DNA of 64,000 nucleotides from the NCBI RefSeq assembly GCF_006716695.1, contig NZ_VFPN01000001.1:372001-436000 (forward strand), written 5' to 3'. Positions 53,729 through 63,182 of this stretch are shown one piece after another; within the stretch, counting starts at the first letter, position 1; each line of letters begins with the position of its first letter. Made by a program: the position numbers and the translations under genes. The notes below the pieces were generated by a model. That model saw only the letters and a program-made list of their open reading frames with translations. It had not been told where the DNA came from and made no database searches. The DNA comes from Klugiella xanthotipulae (lineage in GTDB: Bacteria; Actinomycetota; Actinomycetes; Actinomycetales; Microbacteriaceae).

Positions 53729-55093
53729 ATGTTGATTTCGAAGTATTCCCAGCCAGACTTCAACCCCTTCGGCGACGAGTTCGACGAGGAGGGCGAGCCA
53801 CAGAACTGGCCAGCGCCAACTCCGACCGAGCCACTGACCGCCACGGTCCGTATCCCCGGATCCAAATCGTTAACCAACCGCGAGTTGGTACTCTCGGCAC
53901 TCGCAGCGTCGCCCTCCCTGCTGCGTGCACCGCTACACTCGCGCGACAGTCAGCTCATGGTCGAAGCGCTCGGCCTGCTGGGGGCCACAATTGATGAGGT
54001 TCCGGGTAGCGGCGGATTCGGTCCTGATTGGCGGGTGACACCGGGCGAACTGCTGGGCAGCACCTCTATCGACTGCGGCCTGGCCGGCACCGTCATGCGC
54101 TTTGTCCCACCGGTTGCGGCACTCGCCCTCGGACCCACCTCATTTGATGGTGATGAGTCGGCCCGCGTGCGCCCCATGTCGGCGATCATCACGGGCCTGC
54201 GCGGCCTGGGGGTCGATATCACCGATGAGGGGCGCGGCAAGCTCCCGTTCACCATCCACGGCACGGGCTCTGTTGCGGGCGGACGGGTAAACATTGACGC
54301 CTCCCTGTCAAGCCAGTTCGTCTCGGGGCTGGCACTGGCCGCCGCGCGCTTCGACGAGGGTGCGCACATCGTACACACCGGGGAACGGCTGCCGAGCATC
54401 CCCCACATCGACATGACCGTGCGCACCCTGGAGGCCCGCGGCGTTATCGTGGAGCGACCCGCCGAGGGCGAGTGGAAGGTCCTCCCCGGCGAGATTGCCG
54501 GAGCCACACGAGATATCGAGCCCGACCTGTCCAACGCGGCCCCGTTCCTCGCGGCGGCGCTCGTCACGGGTGGCACCGTGAGCATTCCGGGTTGGCCAGA
54601 GGACACGACGCAGGTAGGCGACCAGTTACGGCAGCTGCTCCCCCACTTCGGTGCGGCGGTAACGCTCGCCGATGGGGTACTCACGGTTACCGGGACAGGA
54701 ACCATCACGGGTGCGGATCTTGACCTGAGCGAGGCCGGGGAGCTGGCCCCCACGATGGTGGGTCTGGCCGCCCTCGCCACCGGGCCCAGCACGATCACGG
54801 GTATCGGTCACATCCGCCACCACGAAACTGACCGACTCGCGGCTCTCGCCACCGAAGTCAACCGCCTGGGTGGCCGGGTCACCGAACTCGCTGATGGGCT
54901 GCGCATCGAGCCGTCCGAGTTGCACGGCGGCGTCTGGCTCAGCTACCAGGATCACCGGATGGCGACAACCGGCGCGCTGATCGGCCTGGCCGTCGCGGGT
55001 ATCGAGATCAACGATGTGCAGACGACGGCAAAGACCCTCCCCCAGTTCACGGAGTTGTGGACCGCGATGGTCACGGGCGCGTCTCGGTCATGA
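53729..55093 (+). CDS. aroA: 3-phosphoshikimate 1-carboxyvinyltransferase (EPSP synthase)
   Basis: Sixth step of the shikimate pathway. 454 residues with an N-terminal extension of about 40 acidic/Pro-rich residues, then PGSKSLTNRELVLSALA (PEP/S3P site), DCGLAGTVMRFVPP, and near the C-terminus HETDRLAALATEVNRLGG and DHRMATTGALIGL. The glycine/alanine pattern in the active-site loop (GLAGTVMRF) is class I-like. TAGGGT lies nine bases before ATG with no ribosome site. It shares its stop with rsgA (ATGA). Confidence 0.95.
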   Translation: MLISKYSQPDFNPFGDEFDEEGEPQNWPAPTPTEPLTATVRIPGSKSLTNRELVLSALAASPSLLRAPLHSRDSQLMVEALGLLGATIDEVPGSGGFGPDWRVTPGELLGSTSIDCGLAGTVMRFVPPVAALALGPTSFDGDESARVRPMSAIITGLRGLGVDITDEGRGKLPFTIHGTGSVAGGRVNIDASLSSQFVSGLALAAARFDEGAHIVHTGERLPSIPHIDMTVRTLEARGVIVERPAEGEWKVLPGEIAGATRDIEPDLSNAAPFLAAALVTGGTVSIPGWPEDTTQVGDQLRQLLPHFGAAVTLADGVLTVTGTGTITGADLDLSEAGELAPTMVGLAALATGPSTITGIGHIRHHETDRLAALATEVNRLGGRVTELADGLRIEPSELHGGVWLSYQDHRMATTGALIGLAVAGIEINDVQTTAKTLPQFTELWTAMVTGASRS

Positions 55094-56136
55094 GTTGGTG
55101 GGCGGACGATACCGAGGACGACGAGCCCTACGCGGACTACGACGAATCGAGCATCCGGGTGCGGCCCAACCCCAAGGGCAACCGGCCACGCACCAAAATC
55201 CGGCCGGGACACAGCGATGCAGTACCCGGGCAGATTCTCGGCGTTGACCGCGGGCGCTTCACGGTGCTGCTGGATGCCGACACGGATGCCGAGCGCACGA
55301 TCACGGCCACCCGCGCCCGCGAGTTGGGCAAGAAGGCTATGGTCACGGGAGACCGCGTGCGGCTCGTGGGCGACGTCTCCGGCCACGAGGGAACCCTCGC
55401 GCGGATTGTTTCCATTGACGAGCGACGCACCCTGCTACGGCGCAGCGCGGATGACACCGACGCGGTTGAGCGGGTCCTCGTGGCCAACGCCGACCAGATG
55501 CTGATCGTCATCGCGGCGGCCAACCCGGAGCCGCGCATCCGCCTGGTGGACCGCTACCTCGTGGCGGCGTTTGATGCCGGCATCCGCCCGCTACTGTGCG
55601 TGACCAAAACCGACCTCGCCGACCCCGGTGAGTTTCTGCACAACTTTGCCGGGCTCAGCGTCACCACATTTTTGAGCGGGGAGGGCAGCTTCCCGGTTGA
55701 GGAGATTACGGCGGAACTGCTCGGCCACGAGACCGTCTTTGTGGGTCACTCGGGGGTGGGAAAGTCCACGCTCATCAATGCCCTGGTGCCGAGCGCGGAG
55801 CGCGCGACCGGCGTCGTCAACACCGTGACCGGACGGGGGCGACACACCTCTTCCTCGACCGTGAGCCTACGACTGCGCGACGGCGAACGCTCCGGGTGGG
55901 TGGTGGATACGCCCGGTGTGCGTTCATTTGGGCTCGGCCATGTCAACCCCGACAACATTGTGCGCTCATTCACAGACCTGGCCGAGATCGCGCTCGAATG
56001 CCCGCGGGGCTGCACCCACCGGGCCGATGCCCCCGATTGCGCTATCGCGCAGGCTGTGCGGGAGGGGCGCCTGGGAGATGTGGGGGCCGCGCGCATCGAC
56101 TCACTACACCGACTCCTCGAAACGTTTGCCACCTAG
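55090..56136 (+). CDS. rsgA: Ribosome small subunit-dependent GTPase A
   Basis: 348 residues; circularly permuted GTPase that checks late 30S maturation. OB-fold N-terminus with basic linker (PKGNRPRTKIRPGH), G4 TKTD, G1 GHSGVGKSTLINAL, G3 DTPGVRSFGL and the zinc knuckle CPRGCTHRADAPDCA. ATG 55090 overlaps the aroA stop; the longer frame from 55057 lies in aroA. aroA-rsgA is a usual actinobacterial pair. Confidence 0.93.
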   Translation: MSWWADDTEDDEPYADYDESSIRVRPNPKGNRPRTKIRPGHSDAVPGQILGVDRGRFTVLLDADTDAERTITATRARELGKKAMVTGDRVRLVGDVSGHEGTLARIVSIDERRTLLRRSADDTDAVERVLVANADQMLIVIAAANPEPRIRLVDRYLVAAFDAGIRPLLCVTKTDLADPGEFLHNFAGLSVTTFLSGEGSFPVEEITAELLGHETVFVGHSGVGKSTLINALVPSAERATGVVNTVTGRGRHTSSSTVSLRLRDGERSGWVVDTPGVRSFGLGHVNPDNIVRSFTDLAEIALECPRGCTHRADAPDCAIAQAVREGRLGDVGAARIDSLHRLLETFAT

Positions 56137-56216
56137 ACGCAGAGACCATCGGAGGGCTGCCCAGCCCGATGTCCGGCGAGTGCGTATGGCGGGTCCTCCT
56201 GGTTACGATAGGAGGC

Positions 56217-56696
56217 ATGACAGTTTCCGTTCGTCTCGCCCCCGGCGACACCGCACCCGATTTCACCCTCGACGACCAGGACGGCACCCCCGTCACACTC
56301 AGTTCGCTGCGTGGGGGAAAGGTCATCCTCTACTTTTACCCCGCAGCGAAGACGCCCGGATGCACCACCCAGGCCTGCGATTTCCGTGACAGCATGGCCT
56401 CGCTCGGTTCGTCCGGCTACCGGGTGCTGGGGATCTCCAAGGACTCCGTGGCGGTGCTGCGCTCGTTTGCCGACGAGCAGAGTCTCGCGTTCCCGCTGCT
56501 GAGTGACGCGAGCGTGGAAACCCATCACGCTTATGGGGCTTACGGCGAGAAGAACCTTTACGGCAAGGTGGTGACCGGGGTCATCCGCTCCACGTTTGTG
56601 CTGGACGAGGCAGGCGTCCTCACCCACACGCTCTATAACGTGAAGGCGACCGGGCATGTGGCGAGTCTGCGGAAGAAGCTCGGGCTCAGCGCGTAG
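56217..56696 (+). CDS. bcp: Thioredoxin-dependent peroxiredoxin, Bcp family
   Basis: 159 residues, reduces hydroperoxides. TPGCTTQACDFRD holds the peroxidatic Cys and the resolving Cys five residues later, as in Bcp; KNLYGKVVTGVIRSTFVLDE is the family C-terminal block. Longer frames upstream overlap rsgA. AGGAGG is only one base from ATG, too near for a normal site, but TACGAT lies seven bases upstream, so a leaderless start is likely. Confidence 0.92.
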   Translation: MTVSVRLAPGDTAPDFTLDDQDGTPVTLSSLRGGKVILYFYPAAKTPGCTTQACDFRDSMASLGSSGYRVLGISKDSVAVLRSFADEQSLAFPLLSDASVETHHAYGAYGEKNLYGKVVTGVIRSTFVLDEAGVLTHTLYNVKATGHVASLRKKLGLSA

Positions 56697-56732
56697 ATAC
56701 GGCCACACCTTCGTTCGGTAGCTGGGTACCGG

Positions 56733-56788
56733 GTGGAGAGGAGTGAGGGGCCCCGACCTTGTGGTCGGGGCCCCTCACTCCTCTCCAC
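56733..56788. terminator. 26-bp perfect hairpin between bcp and the convergent membrane gene
   Basis: GTGGAGAGGAGTGAGGGGCC... pairs perfectly over 26 bases around a TTGT loop. It is centred between the bcp stop (56696) and the end of the leftward gene (56819), so it is a bidirectional terminator. It is unusually long for one. Confidence 0.85.
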
Positions 56789-56818
56789 GGTTCCGGTTTT
56801 ATTCGTACAGGTGACGAA

Positions 56819-57256
56819 CTATTCCCCGGGTACCGACCGAGCCTGATCCGCTGCACCGCGATCACGCACCGCGCGGAGCAGTAAGATCAGCGCTGTTCCG
56901 GCTGAGACCAGAAGAATCCAACCCACGACAGGCTGCGCGTAGAGGCCCTGAAAGCTACCAACCGCGATAGCGATCTGGAGAATCTGAATCGTGACGGCAG
57001 AGCCGCGCGACCACGATGTTTCACGGTAAACACCCCACGTGGTCACGGCAACCCACAGGGTTGAGAGCAGGATGAGCGCGTACAGGAAGAGCGCCTGGCC
57101 CAGCGAATCGGGGGATGCGGTGAAGAGCTCGAAGGTATACCATGCGCTGGCCGCCACGAGTGCACAGGTCTGCAGAGCGAGCAGGGCGACAAGAAGAGAA
57201 AAAGGCCGTCCGTGCAGCACTTCGTGTTGGTTATTAGAGGACAGTTGATCGGCCAT
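56819..57256 (-). CDS. Small four-TM membrane protein
   Basis: 145 residues, hydrophilic N-terminus then four membrane helices (FSLLVALLALQTCALVAASAWY; ALFLYALILLSTLWVAVTTWGV; VTIQILQIAIAVGSFQGLY; VGWILLVSAGTALILLLRAV). Unnamed family common beside whiB in related actinobacteria as far as I recall. Divergent from whiB with 190 bp between. Function unknown. Confidence 0.75.
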   Translation of the reverse strand: MADQLSSNNQHEVLHGRPFSLLVALLALQTCALVAASAWYTFELFTASPDSLGQALFLYALILLSTLWVAVTTWGVYRETSWSRGSAVTIQILQIAIAVGSFQGLYAQPVVGWILLVSAGTALILLLRAVRDRGAADQARSVPGE

Positions 57257-57446
57257 ATATTTACCTCAAAACTATTGATTTGCTGCTGACTCTATGGGAG
57301 TATATTGCCTGTTGAGTTTTCGCGCACGGGGTTGTGTGCGACTCTGTTACCCCCATAGATTTTCCCCCCATGGCGCGAGAAACAGTCTCTCCTCTTCGGA
57401 GTGTTTTTTCGTTGCGCCTACACATATATATACAAGGAGCACACGC

Positions 57447-57695
57447 ATGGATTGGCGCGAACAGGCAGCCTGTCTCACGGCAGACCCGGAACTTTTCTTC
57501 CCCGTGGGGAACACCGGCCCGGCGGTAGACCAAATCGAAAAGGCTAAATCGGTCTGTGCACGCTGCACGGTCACCGAAGTGTGTCTACAGTATGCCATCG
57601 AGACCGGTCAGGACTCCGGCGTCTGGGGCGGCCTCAGCGAAGATGAGCGCCGCGCCCTCAAGCGTCGCGCCGCACGCGCCCGTCGCGCATCCTAG
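57447..57695 (+). CDS. whiB: WhiB-family iron-sulfur transcription regulator
   Basis: 82 residues. Four cysteines in the WhiB pattern (Cys9, Cys37, Cys40, Cys46) bind a [4Fe-4S] cluster; GVWGG turn and a basic C-terminus (RRALKRRAARARR) bind DNA with the sigma factor. Size and sequence MDWREQAACLTADPELFFP resemble the WhiB1/WhmE group. AAGGAG lies upstream at 57434; the longer frame from 57294 runs through the promoter. Long T-rich leader with a TATATATA run just before the ribosome site. Confidence 0.93.
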   Translation: MDWREQAACLTADPELFFPVGNTGPAVDQIEKAKSVCARCTVTEVCLQYAIETGQDSGVWGGLSEDERRALKRRAARARRAS

Positions 57696-57808
57696 TTCAG
57701 CATCACAACAGCAACACTCGCCTCCTGACCACAGAGGCGGTAGTCGCTCTCCACCACTGAGAGCGCGTTGATCTCACGAAGAACCTCATCGCCCGGGGAA
57801 ATCATCAC
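57692..57808 (-). CDS. Possible small ORF convergent with whiB
   Basis: A 38-codon frame from GTG 57808 (or ATG 57805) reads MISPGDEVLREINALSVVES and ends in GQEASVAVVMLN; its stop overlaps the whiB stop by two bases on the opposite strand. Codon choice looks like coding sequence. No ribosome site or family recognised. It may be a short peptide or the kept end of a longer broken gene. Confidence 0.25.
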   Translation of the reverse strand: MMISPGDEVLREINALSVVESDYRLCGQEASVAVVMLN

Positions 57809-58165
57809 TGCACCCGTGCGCGTGACTCATGACGATTCCGCAGCGTTATCGCGCTGCTACACCGTCACCCTGTTGTGCACTGCCCTGGATAACGTGATGT
57901 GCCGCGCGGCGATGTCGCCGCCCGGACGCCTCTACCAGGCATCCGTCACAAAGCTCCGTGCGGTCACGCCGCACGGAGCTTTGTCGCGCCTCGGAATCGC
58001 CGGAGGGGGTGCACCCGAGCCCCATCATCCCCTCACCTACCCGAAATACACACGGTTGTTCCACCACGCGCCCCCGGCACGTTCGGATCGGCCCGGATAT
58101 CGGTATCCTTTTCGAAAGGATGCACCGGAGTGAACGCGGGATAAAAACGAGGGGGGAGGAGGCTC
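57809..58165. other. Intergenic region before the Mrp operon
   Basis: Apart from the terminator at 57948 I see no gene. The region just before 58166 holds GGGGGGAGGAGG, a strong ribosome site for mrpA, but no obvious promoter. Confidence 0.45.
57948..57984. terminator. Hairpin upstream of the Mrp operon
   Basis: ACAAAGCTCCGTGCGG and its exact complement form a 16-bp stem with a five-base loop. The A and T at the ends resemble an intrinsic terminator usable in both directions. Confidence 0.7.
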
Positions 58166-61117
58166 ATGCTGCTGGTCGTCTGTGCTTTCGCCGCCCTAGC
58201 CCTGGCCACCCCTCTCCTGACTCGCTGGTGGGGGACTCGCGTTTTCTCGGTGGTGGCAATCCTGCCCGCAGCCGCCTTCGTCTACACCCTCACCCAATCC
58301 GCCACGGTCATCGCCGGCGGAGAATACACCGAGTCGGTGCCCTGGATTCCCCAGCTCGGTATCGCGCTCTCCTTCCGGGTCGATGCCCTCAGCTGGCTCC
58401 TCGCCCTCATCGTCACGGGGGTCGGGGCCCTCGTCCTCCTCTACTGCGCGAGCTATTTCTCGCCGAGCGAGCCCGCCCTCGGCCGCTTCGCCAGCATCTT
58501 GCTCCTGTTTGCGGGCATCATGTATGGGCTGGTCACCTCCGACGATGTGGTCGTCATGTTCATCTTCTGGGAGGCAACGAGCGTGCTCTCCTACCTGCTC
58601 ATCGGCCACTACACCAGCCGTAAAGAGAGCAGGGGTGCGGCCATCCAGGCACTCCTGGTGACCACGTTCGGCGGGCTCGCGATGCTCGTGGGCGTGGCCA
58701 TACTCGTGGTCCAGGCGGGTAGCACCTCACTCGCCGTGATCGTGGCCACGCCCCTGCACGGACCAATAATCTCCACCGCGATCATCCTTGTGATCGTGGG
58801 GGCGGGCAGCAAAAGCGCGCTCGTGCCATTCCACTTCTGGCTACCCGCCGCAATGGAGGCCCCCACCCCTGTCAGCGCCTACCTGCACGCGGCGGCCATG
58901 GTCAAGGCGGGCATCTACCTGATCGCGCGCCTCGCCCCCGGCTTTGCCGACACCCCGGGCTGGCGTGAGACCCTGATCACCGTGGGCCTCATCACAATGC
59001 TCGTGGGCGGGTGGCGCTCCCTGCGGCAGAACGACCTCAAGCTCGTGCTGGCCTATGGCACCATCAGCCAGCTGGGGTTCCTCGCCCTCATCGCAGGCTA
59101 TGGCAGCCGAGATTCGGCCCTCGCCGCGGCGAGCCTACTGGTTGCACACACCCTCTACAAGGCGGCGCTCTTCCTGACTGTCGGCATCATCGAGCACCGC
59201 ACAGGCACGCGCGATCTGCGCCGACTCTCGGGCCTGCGGCGCAGCCAACCCGTACTCGCAGTGATCGCACTCGTCTCGGTGGCCTCGATGGCCGGGGTGC
59301 CACCGTTCTTCGGCTTTGTTGCGAAAGAGGCCGCATTCACGGCCCTCTTCGACTCGGGCGGATCCGGGGATGCCTGGGGCTGGATCGCCCTGGTCGGCAT
59401 CGTTGTCGGCTCGGTGATCACCTTCGCCTACTCGGCACGCTTCCTCTGGGGCGCGTTCGCGGTCAAGCGGGAAACCGCGGCCACACCCGTCACCCACCCG
59501 GATAACGGCGTGATCCTGATCGCCCCCGGCATCCTTGCCCTGTTCACGGTCGCGGCCGGGCTCGCCTCCCCGTGGCTCGACCACGCCCTGAGCGCCTACG
59601 CCGACACCCTCGGCACTGGCGACTACCACCTGGCGCTGTGGCACGGGATCGAACCGGCCCTCGTACTCACGGCGCTGGTGGTGATGGTGGGTGCCGTGGT
59701 GGTGTGGCAGCGCATCCGGGTCACCCGGTTCCAGGCCACCGTGCCGCCGTGGATCAACGCGAGCGGTGCCTACTGGCAGATCATTCGATACATTGACTCG
59801 TTCTCGCACGCGATCACGGTTCGGGTACAGCGTTTCGGTCTCCCCGGCTACATTGCTGCCGTCCTGGGCGTGTTCATCGCGGCCGTGGGTGCGGCCACCA
59901 TCATGAACCGCACCTGGCCGAACGAGGTCACGCTGTGGGACTACCCCGCCCAGGTCTTCATTGCCGTCGCCATGATTATTGCGGCCCTCTGCGCTGCCCG
60001 AGCCACCCAGCGCATCGCGGCCGTGCTGCTCGTGGGAGTGACGGGCTACGGCATGGTGACACTATTTGCCGTGCAGGGCGCACCCGACCTCGCCCTCACC
60101 CAGGCGCTCGTCGAGACAATCACCCTCGTCGTTTTTGTCCTGGTGCTGCGCCGCCTGCCCAGCGATATGATCACCCGGCACCGACCCCGCCACCAGGTGT
60201 TCAAGGCTCTCGTGGCAACCACCGCCGGGGGCGTCCTGGGTATCGCAGGCTTTATCGCCCTGGGCGCACGCCAACACGAGAGCGTCTCCGAACGAATGCC
60301 GGAACTTGCCCTCGAGGCCCACGGTCACAACGTGGTCAATGTGATGCTCGTTGATATCCGCGCGTGGGACACGATGGGTGAAATCGCGGTGCTGGTTGTC
60401 GTGGCAACGGGCATCGCGAGTCTCATCTTTGTGAACAAGCGCACGGGCGGAGCACCCCAACTGCCCCAGGCCCGACCCACCCGACAGCTACGCAACCGCC
60501 GCGCAATTGTGCTCGAACCAGACACCCGTAGCGCCACTGTGCTCAACGGCGACAGCTCCACCCTCCTGCCCGATCCCGACGCCCCCACGCGCGGCGCTTT
60601 CCTCATCGCCGGACGCACACTCTCGGCCCGTAACCGCTCCATCCTGGTGGAGGTGCTCACCCGGTTGCTGTTTCACCCGGCCATCGTCCTCTCGCTCTAC
60701 CTCCTCTTTGTGGGTCACAATATGCCCGGCGGAGGCTTTGCTGGCGGATTGGTCGCGGGCCTTGCCCTGGTTACGCGCTACCTCGCTGGCGGGCGCTACG
60801 AGCTGGGTGAAGCGTTGGGGATTGATGCCGGCCGGATCCTCGGCACGGGCATCCTCCTGGCAACGGGTACCGCACTGCTCGGGCTGTTCCTGGGCGGCGA
60901 GGTGCTGCAATCTACCTGGTTCCAGCAAGACCTTGGCTGGGTGGGCGAGATCAGCATCGGCACCACCACCCTCTTCGATATCGGCGTGTACCTGGTGGTG
61001 GTCGGCCTCATCCTCGACGTGCTACGCAGCCTCGGGGCCGAGATCGACCGACACCTGGACGAGGGCGTGCAGGCAAACGACACGCTCACCGATTCCCCCG
61101 CGGAGGCGAACCGATGA
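58166..61117 (+). CDS. mrpA: Mrp Na+/H+ antiporter subunit A with fused B domain
   Basis: 983 residues, the large subunit of the multi-subunit cation/proton antiporter, related to NuoL. The N-terminal 500 residues carry the proton-translocating core (FIFWEATSVLSYLLIGHY, HFWLPAAMEAPTPVSAYLHAA, LVLAYGTISQLGFL); then MrpA-specific helices with QGAPDLALTQALVET, and from about 820 an MnhB domain (HPAIVLSLYLLFVGHNMPGGGFAGGL) that replaces a separate mrpB gene. Strong GGAGGAGG before the ATG. First gene of the operon. Confidence 0.94.
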   Translation: MLLVVCAFAALALATPLLTRWWGTRVFSVVAILPAAAFVYTLTQSATVIAGGEYTESVPWIPQLGIALSFRVDALSWLLALIVTGVGALVLLYCASYFSPSEPALGRFASILLLFAGIMYGLVTSDDVVVMFIFWEATSVLSYLLIGHYTSRKESRGAAIQALLVTTFGGLAMLVGVAILVVQAGSTSLAVIVATPLHGPIISTAIILVIVGAGSKSALVPFHFWLPAAMEAPTPVSAYLHAAAMVKAGIYLIARLAPGFADTPGWRETLITVGLITMLVGGWRSLRQNDLKLVLAYGTISQLGFLALIAGYGSRDSALAAASLLVAHTLYKAALFLTVGIIEHRTGTRDLRRLSGLRRSQPVLAVIALVSVASMAGVPPFFGFVAKEAAFTALFDSGGSGDAWGWIALVGIVVGSVITFAYSARFLWGAFAVKRETAATPVTHPDNGVILIAPGILALFTVAAGLASPWLDHALSAYADTLGTGDYHLALWHGIEPALVLTALVVMVGAVVVWQRIRVTRFQATVPPWINASGAYWQIIRYIDSFSHAITVRVQRFGLPGYIAAVLGVFIAAVGAATIMNRTWPNEVTLWDYPAQVFIAVAMIIAALCAARATQRIAAVLLVGVTGYGMVTLFAVQGAPDLALTQALVETITLVVFVLVLRRLPSDMITRHRPRHQVFKALVATTAGGVLGIAGFIALGARQHESVSERMPELALEAHGHNVVNVMLVDIRAWDTMGEIAVLVVVATGIASLIFVNKRTGGAPQLPQARPTRQLRNRRAIVLEPDTRSATVLNGDSSTLLPDPDAPTRGAFLIAGRTLSARNRSILVEVLTRLLFHPAIVLSLYLLFVGHNMPGGGFAGGLVAGLALVTRYLAGGRYELGEALGIDAGRILGTGILLATGTALLGLFLGGEVLQSTWFQQDLGWVGEISIGTTTLFDIGVYLVVVGLILDVLRSLGAEIDRHLDEGVQANDTLTDSPAEANR

Positions 61118-61626
61118 GCGCATCTCTCACCCTGCTGGTTCTGGCCAGCGTGCTTTTCGCTGTGGGCCTCTACGTGATGATGGAGCGCAACCTCACGCGC
61201 ATCCTGCTCGGCTTCCTGCTCGTGGGCAACGGGGTCAACATTTTCATCTTCCTGATGAGCGGCCGACCGGGCAGCGCACCCATCACACCAGATAGTGGGG
61301 ATGCGGCGGGTCTAGCCGACCCGGTGCCCCAGGTATTCATCCTCACCGCAATCGTGATTAACTTTGGCATCACGGCGTTTCTCCTCGCCCTCATCTACCG
61401 TTCGTGGTGGCTCGCGCAACTGGGCGAGGATGGTGACACGGTGCTGAGTGACCAAGATGAGGACGACGAGGACAGCGCCCAGGTGTTTGAGCAGGCCCAC
61501 GACGATGACGAGGCTATCCAGGAGGCACTCGACGCCTCGGACGATGACGATGACACACCCGCAACGAGCACTCCCCCGCACCCGACAGACGCAGCCTCCG
61601 TGCCCGAGGCCGGTGACCGCCCATGA
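61114..61626 (+). CDS. mrpC: Mrp antiporter subunit C with acidic tail
   Basis: 170 residues. Three TM helices as in NuoK (SLTLLVLASVLFAVGLYVMM; ILLGFLLVGNGVNIFIFLMSG; VFILTAIVINFGITAFLLALIYR). Unusually it continues for about 60 residues in a tail made mostly of Asp and Glu (LSDQDEDDEDSAQVFEQAHD and onward), where typical MrpC proteins end soon after the third helix. Overlaps mrpA and mrpD by four bases each. Confidence 0.93.
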   Translation: MSASLTLLVLASVLFAVGLYVMMERNLTRILLGFLLVGNGVNIFIFLMSGRPGSAPITPDSGDAAGLADPVPQVFILTAIVINFGITAFLLALIYRSWWLAQLGEDGDTVLSDQDEDDEDSAQVFEQAHDDDEAIQEALDASDDDDDTPATSTPPHPTDAASVPEAGDRP

Positions 61627-63182
61627 CCTGGCTCGTCCCGCTCGTTGTGATTCTGCCCCTGCTCGGTGCCGCGGCCACCCTGGTGGTCAGCCGCAACCGC
61701 AGGCTACAGATACTGCTGAGCGTGGGGATGCTCACGATCGTCACACTCGTGAGCATCGCCCTGCTCGTGATCGTCGATGCGGGCGGTACCTTGGCCGTGC
61801 AGGTGGGCGGCTGGGCGGCACCGTGGGGCATCACACTCGTGGTAGACCGGCTCTCGGCCATCATGCTCGTCATCTCGGCACTCATGCTGCTGGGGGTGCT
61901 CGTGTACTCGGTGGGGCAGGGCATCGCGGATGGCGACCAGGAAACCCCCCTCTCGATCTTCCACCCCAGCTACCTGGTCCTCGCGGCCGGACTGTTCAAC
62001 GTATTCATCGCCGGTGACCTCTTTAACCTGTACGTGGGTTTTGAGATGCTCCTCGCGGCCAGCTACGTGCTCCTCACGCTTGGTAGCACGGGGGTGCGCA
62101 TCCGGGCTGGCACCACGTACATCATTGTGAGCCTCGTCTCCTCCGTGTTTTTCCTCGGGGCCATCGCACTCGTCTATGGCGCAACAGGAACCGTCAACCT
62201 GGCGCAGCTCTCCGAGCGGCTCGGCGAGCTGCCCGGCGACGTACAACTGCTGCTGCACGCCGCCCTGCTGATCGGATTCGCGGTCAAAGCTGCCGTGTAT
62301 CCGGTGTCGTTCTGGCTACCGGATTCCTACCCCACCGCCCCCGCACCCGTCACGGCCGTGTTTGCCGGTCTCCTCACCAAGGTGGGGGTGTACGCGATCC
62401 TGCGCACCGAGACCCTGCTCTTCCCCGGCGGACAGCTCAGCCAGGTGCTGCTGTGGGTGGCGCTGCTCACGCTACTCGTGGGCATCCTGGGGGCGGTGGC
62501 GCAGGCAGACATTAAGCGGCTGCTCTCGTTTACGCTCGTGAGTCACATCGGCTACATGATTTTCGGCATCGCACTCGCGAGCCTGAGCGGGCTCACCGCG
62601 ACGGTCTTCTACGTGGTGCACCACATCACGGTGCAGACCACGCTCTTTCTCGTCACCGGCCTGATCGAACGCATCGGCGGCACCACCTCCATTAACCGGC
62701 TGGCCGGGCTGCTCAAGGCCGCGCCGCTCATCTCGATCCTGTTCTTTATTCCGGCACTCAACCTGGGCGGCATCCCGCCGTTCTCGGGGTTCATCGGCAA
62801 GGTGGGACTATTCTTAGCCGGCAGCGAGCAGGGTGGATGGCTCGTCTGGGTCGTCATCGCAGCCGGTGCGGTTACCTCCCTCCTAACCCTCTACGCACTT
62901 ATGCGCGTATGGAATATGGTGTTCTGGCGCGGAAAATCGGAGCTGGAGGGGTACACCTCCCCCATGCTCGAAAGTCTTCAGGAGACCGACGAGGCCACCA
63001 TCGGCAAGGTGCAGAGCACCACACCGCGGCTCATGGTGGGCACCACCATCGTGATGGTGTGCCTCACCGTTTCCCTCACTTTTTGTGCCGGGCCGCTGAT
63101 GGACCTGGCCGGGCGGGCCGCCGCCGACCTCCTCGACCCGTCGAGCTATCTCACGGCTGTGCTGGGCGGAGGCAACGGATGA
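61623..63182 (+). CDS. mrpD: Mrp antiporter subunit D
   Basis: 519 residues, NuoN/NuoM-like antiporter subunit with about 14 helices: GDLFNLYVGFEMLLAASYVLL, KAAVYPVSFWLPDSYPTAPAPVTAVF, ADIKRLLSFTLVSHIGYMIFG. The conserved Glu in helix 5 (NLYVGFEML) and Lys in helix 7 (GFAVKAAVYP) of the proton path are present. ATGA overlaps on both sides. Confidence 0.95.
   Translation: MTWLVPLVVILPLLGAAATLVVSRNRRLQILLSVGMLTIVTLVSIALLVIVDAGGTLAVQVGGWAAPWGITLVVDRLSAIMLVISALMLLGVLVYSVGQGIADGDQETPLSIFHPSYLVLAAGLFNVFIAGDLFNLYVGFEMLLAASYVLLTLGSTGVRIRAGTTYIIVSLVSSVFFLGAIALVYGATGTVNLAQLSERLGELPGDVQLLLHAALLIGFAVKAAVYPVSFWLPDSYPTAPAPVTAVFAGLLTKVGVYAILRTETLLFPGGQLSQVLLWVALLTLLVGILGAVAQADIKRLLSFTLVSHIGYMIFGIALASLSGLTATVFYVVHHITVQTTLFLVTGLIERIGGTTSINRLAGLLKAAPLISILFFIPALNLGGIPPFSGFIGKVGLFLAGSEQGGWLVWVVIAAGAVTSLLTLYALMRVWNMVFWRGKSELEGYTSPMLESLQETDEATIGKVQSTTPRLMVGTTIVMVCLTVSLTFCAGPLMDLAGRAAADLLDPSSYLTAVLGGGNG

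Noticed and set aside
55896-56696. 266-codon frame for the Bcp peroxiredoxin
   Set aside because: The first 107 codons overlap rsgA and are not peroxiredoxin-like; the Bcp fold starts at ATG 56217.
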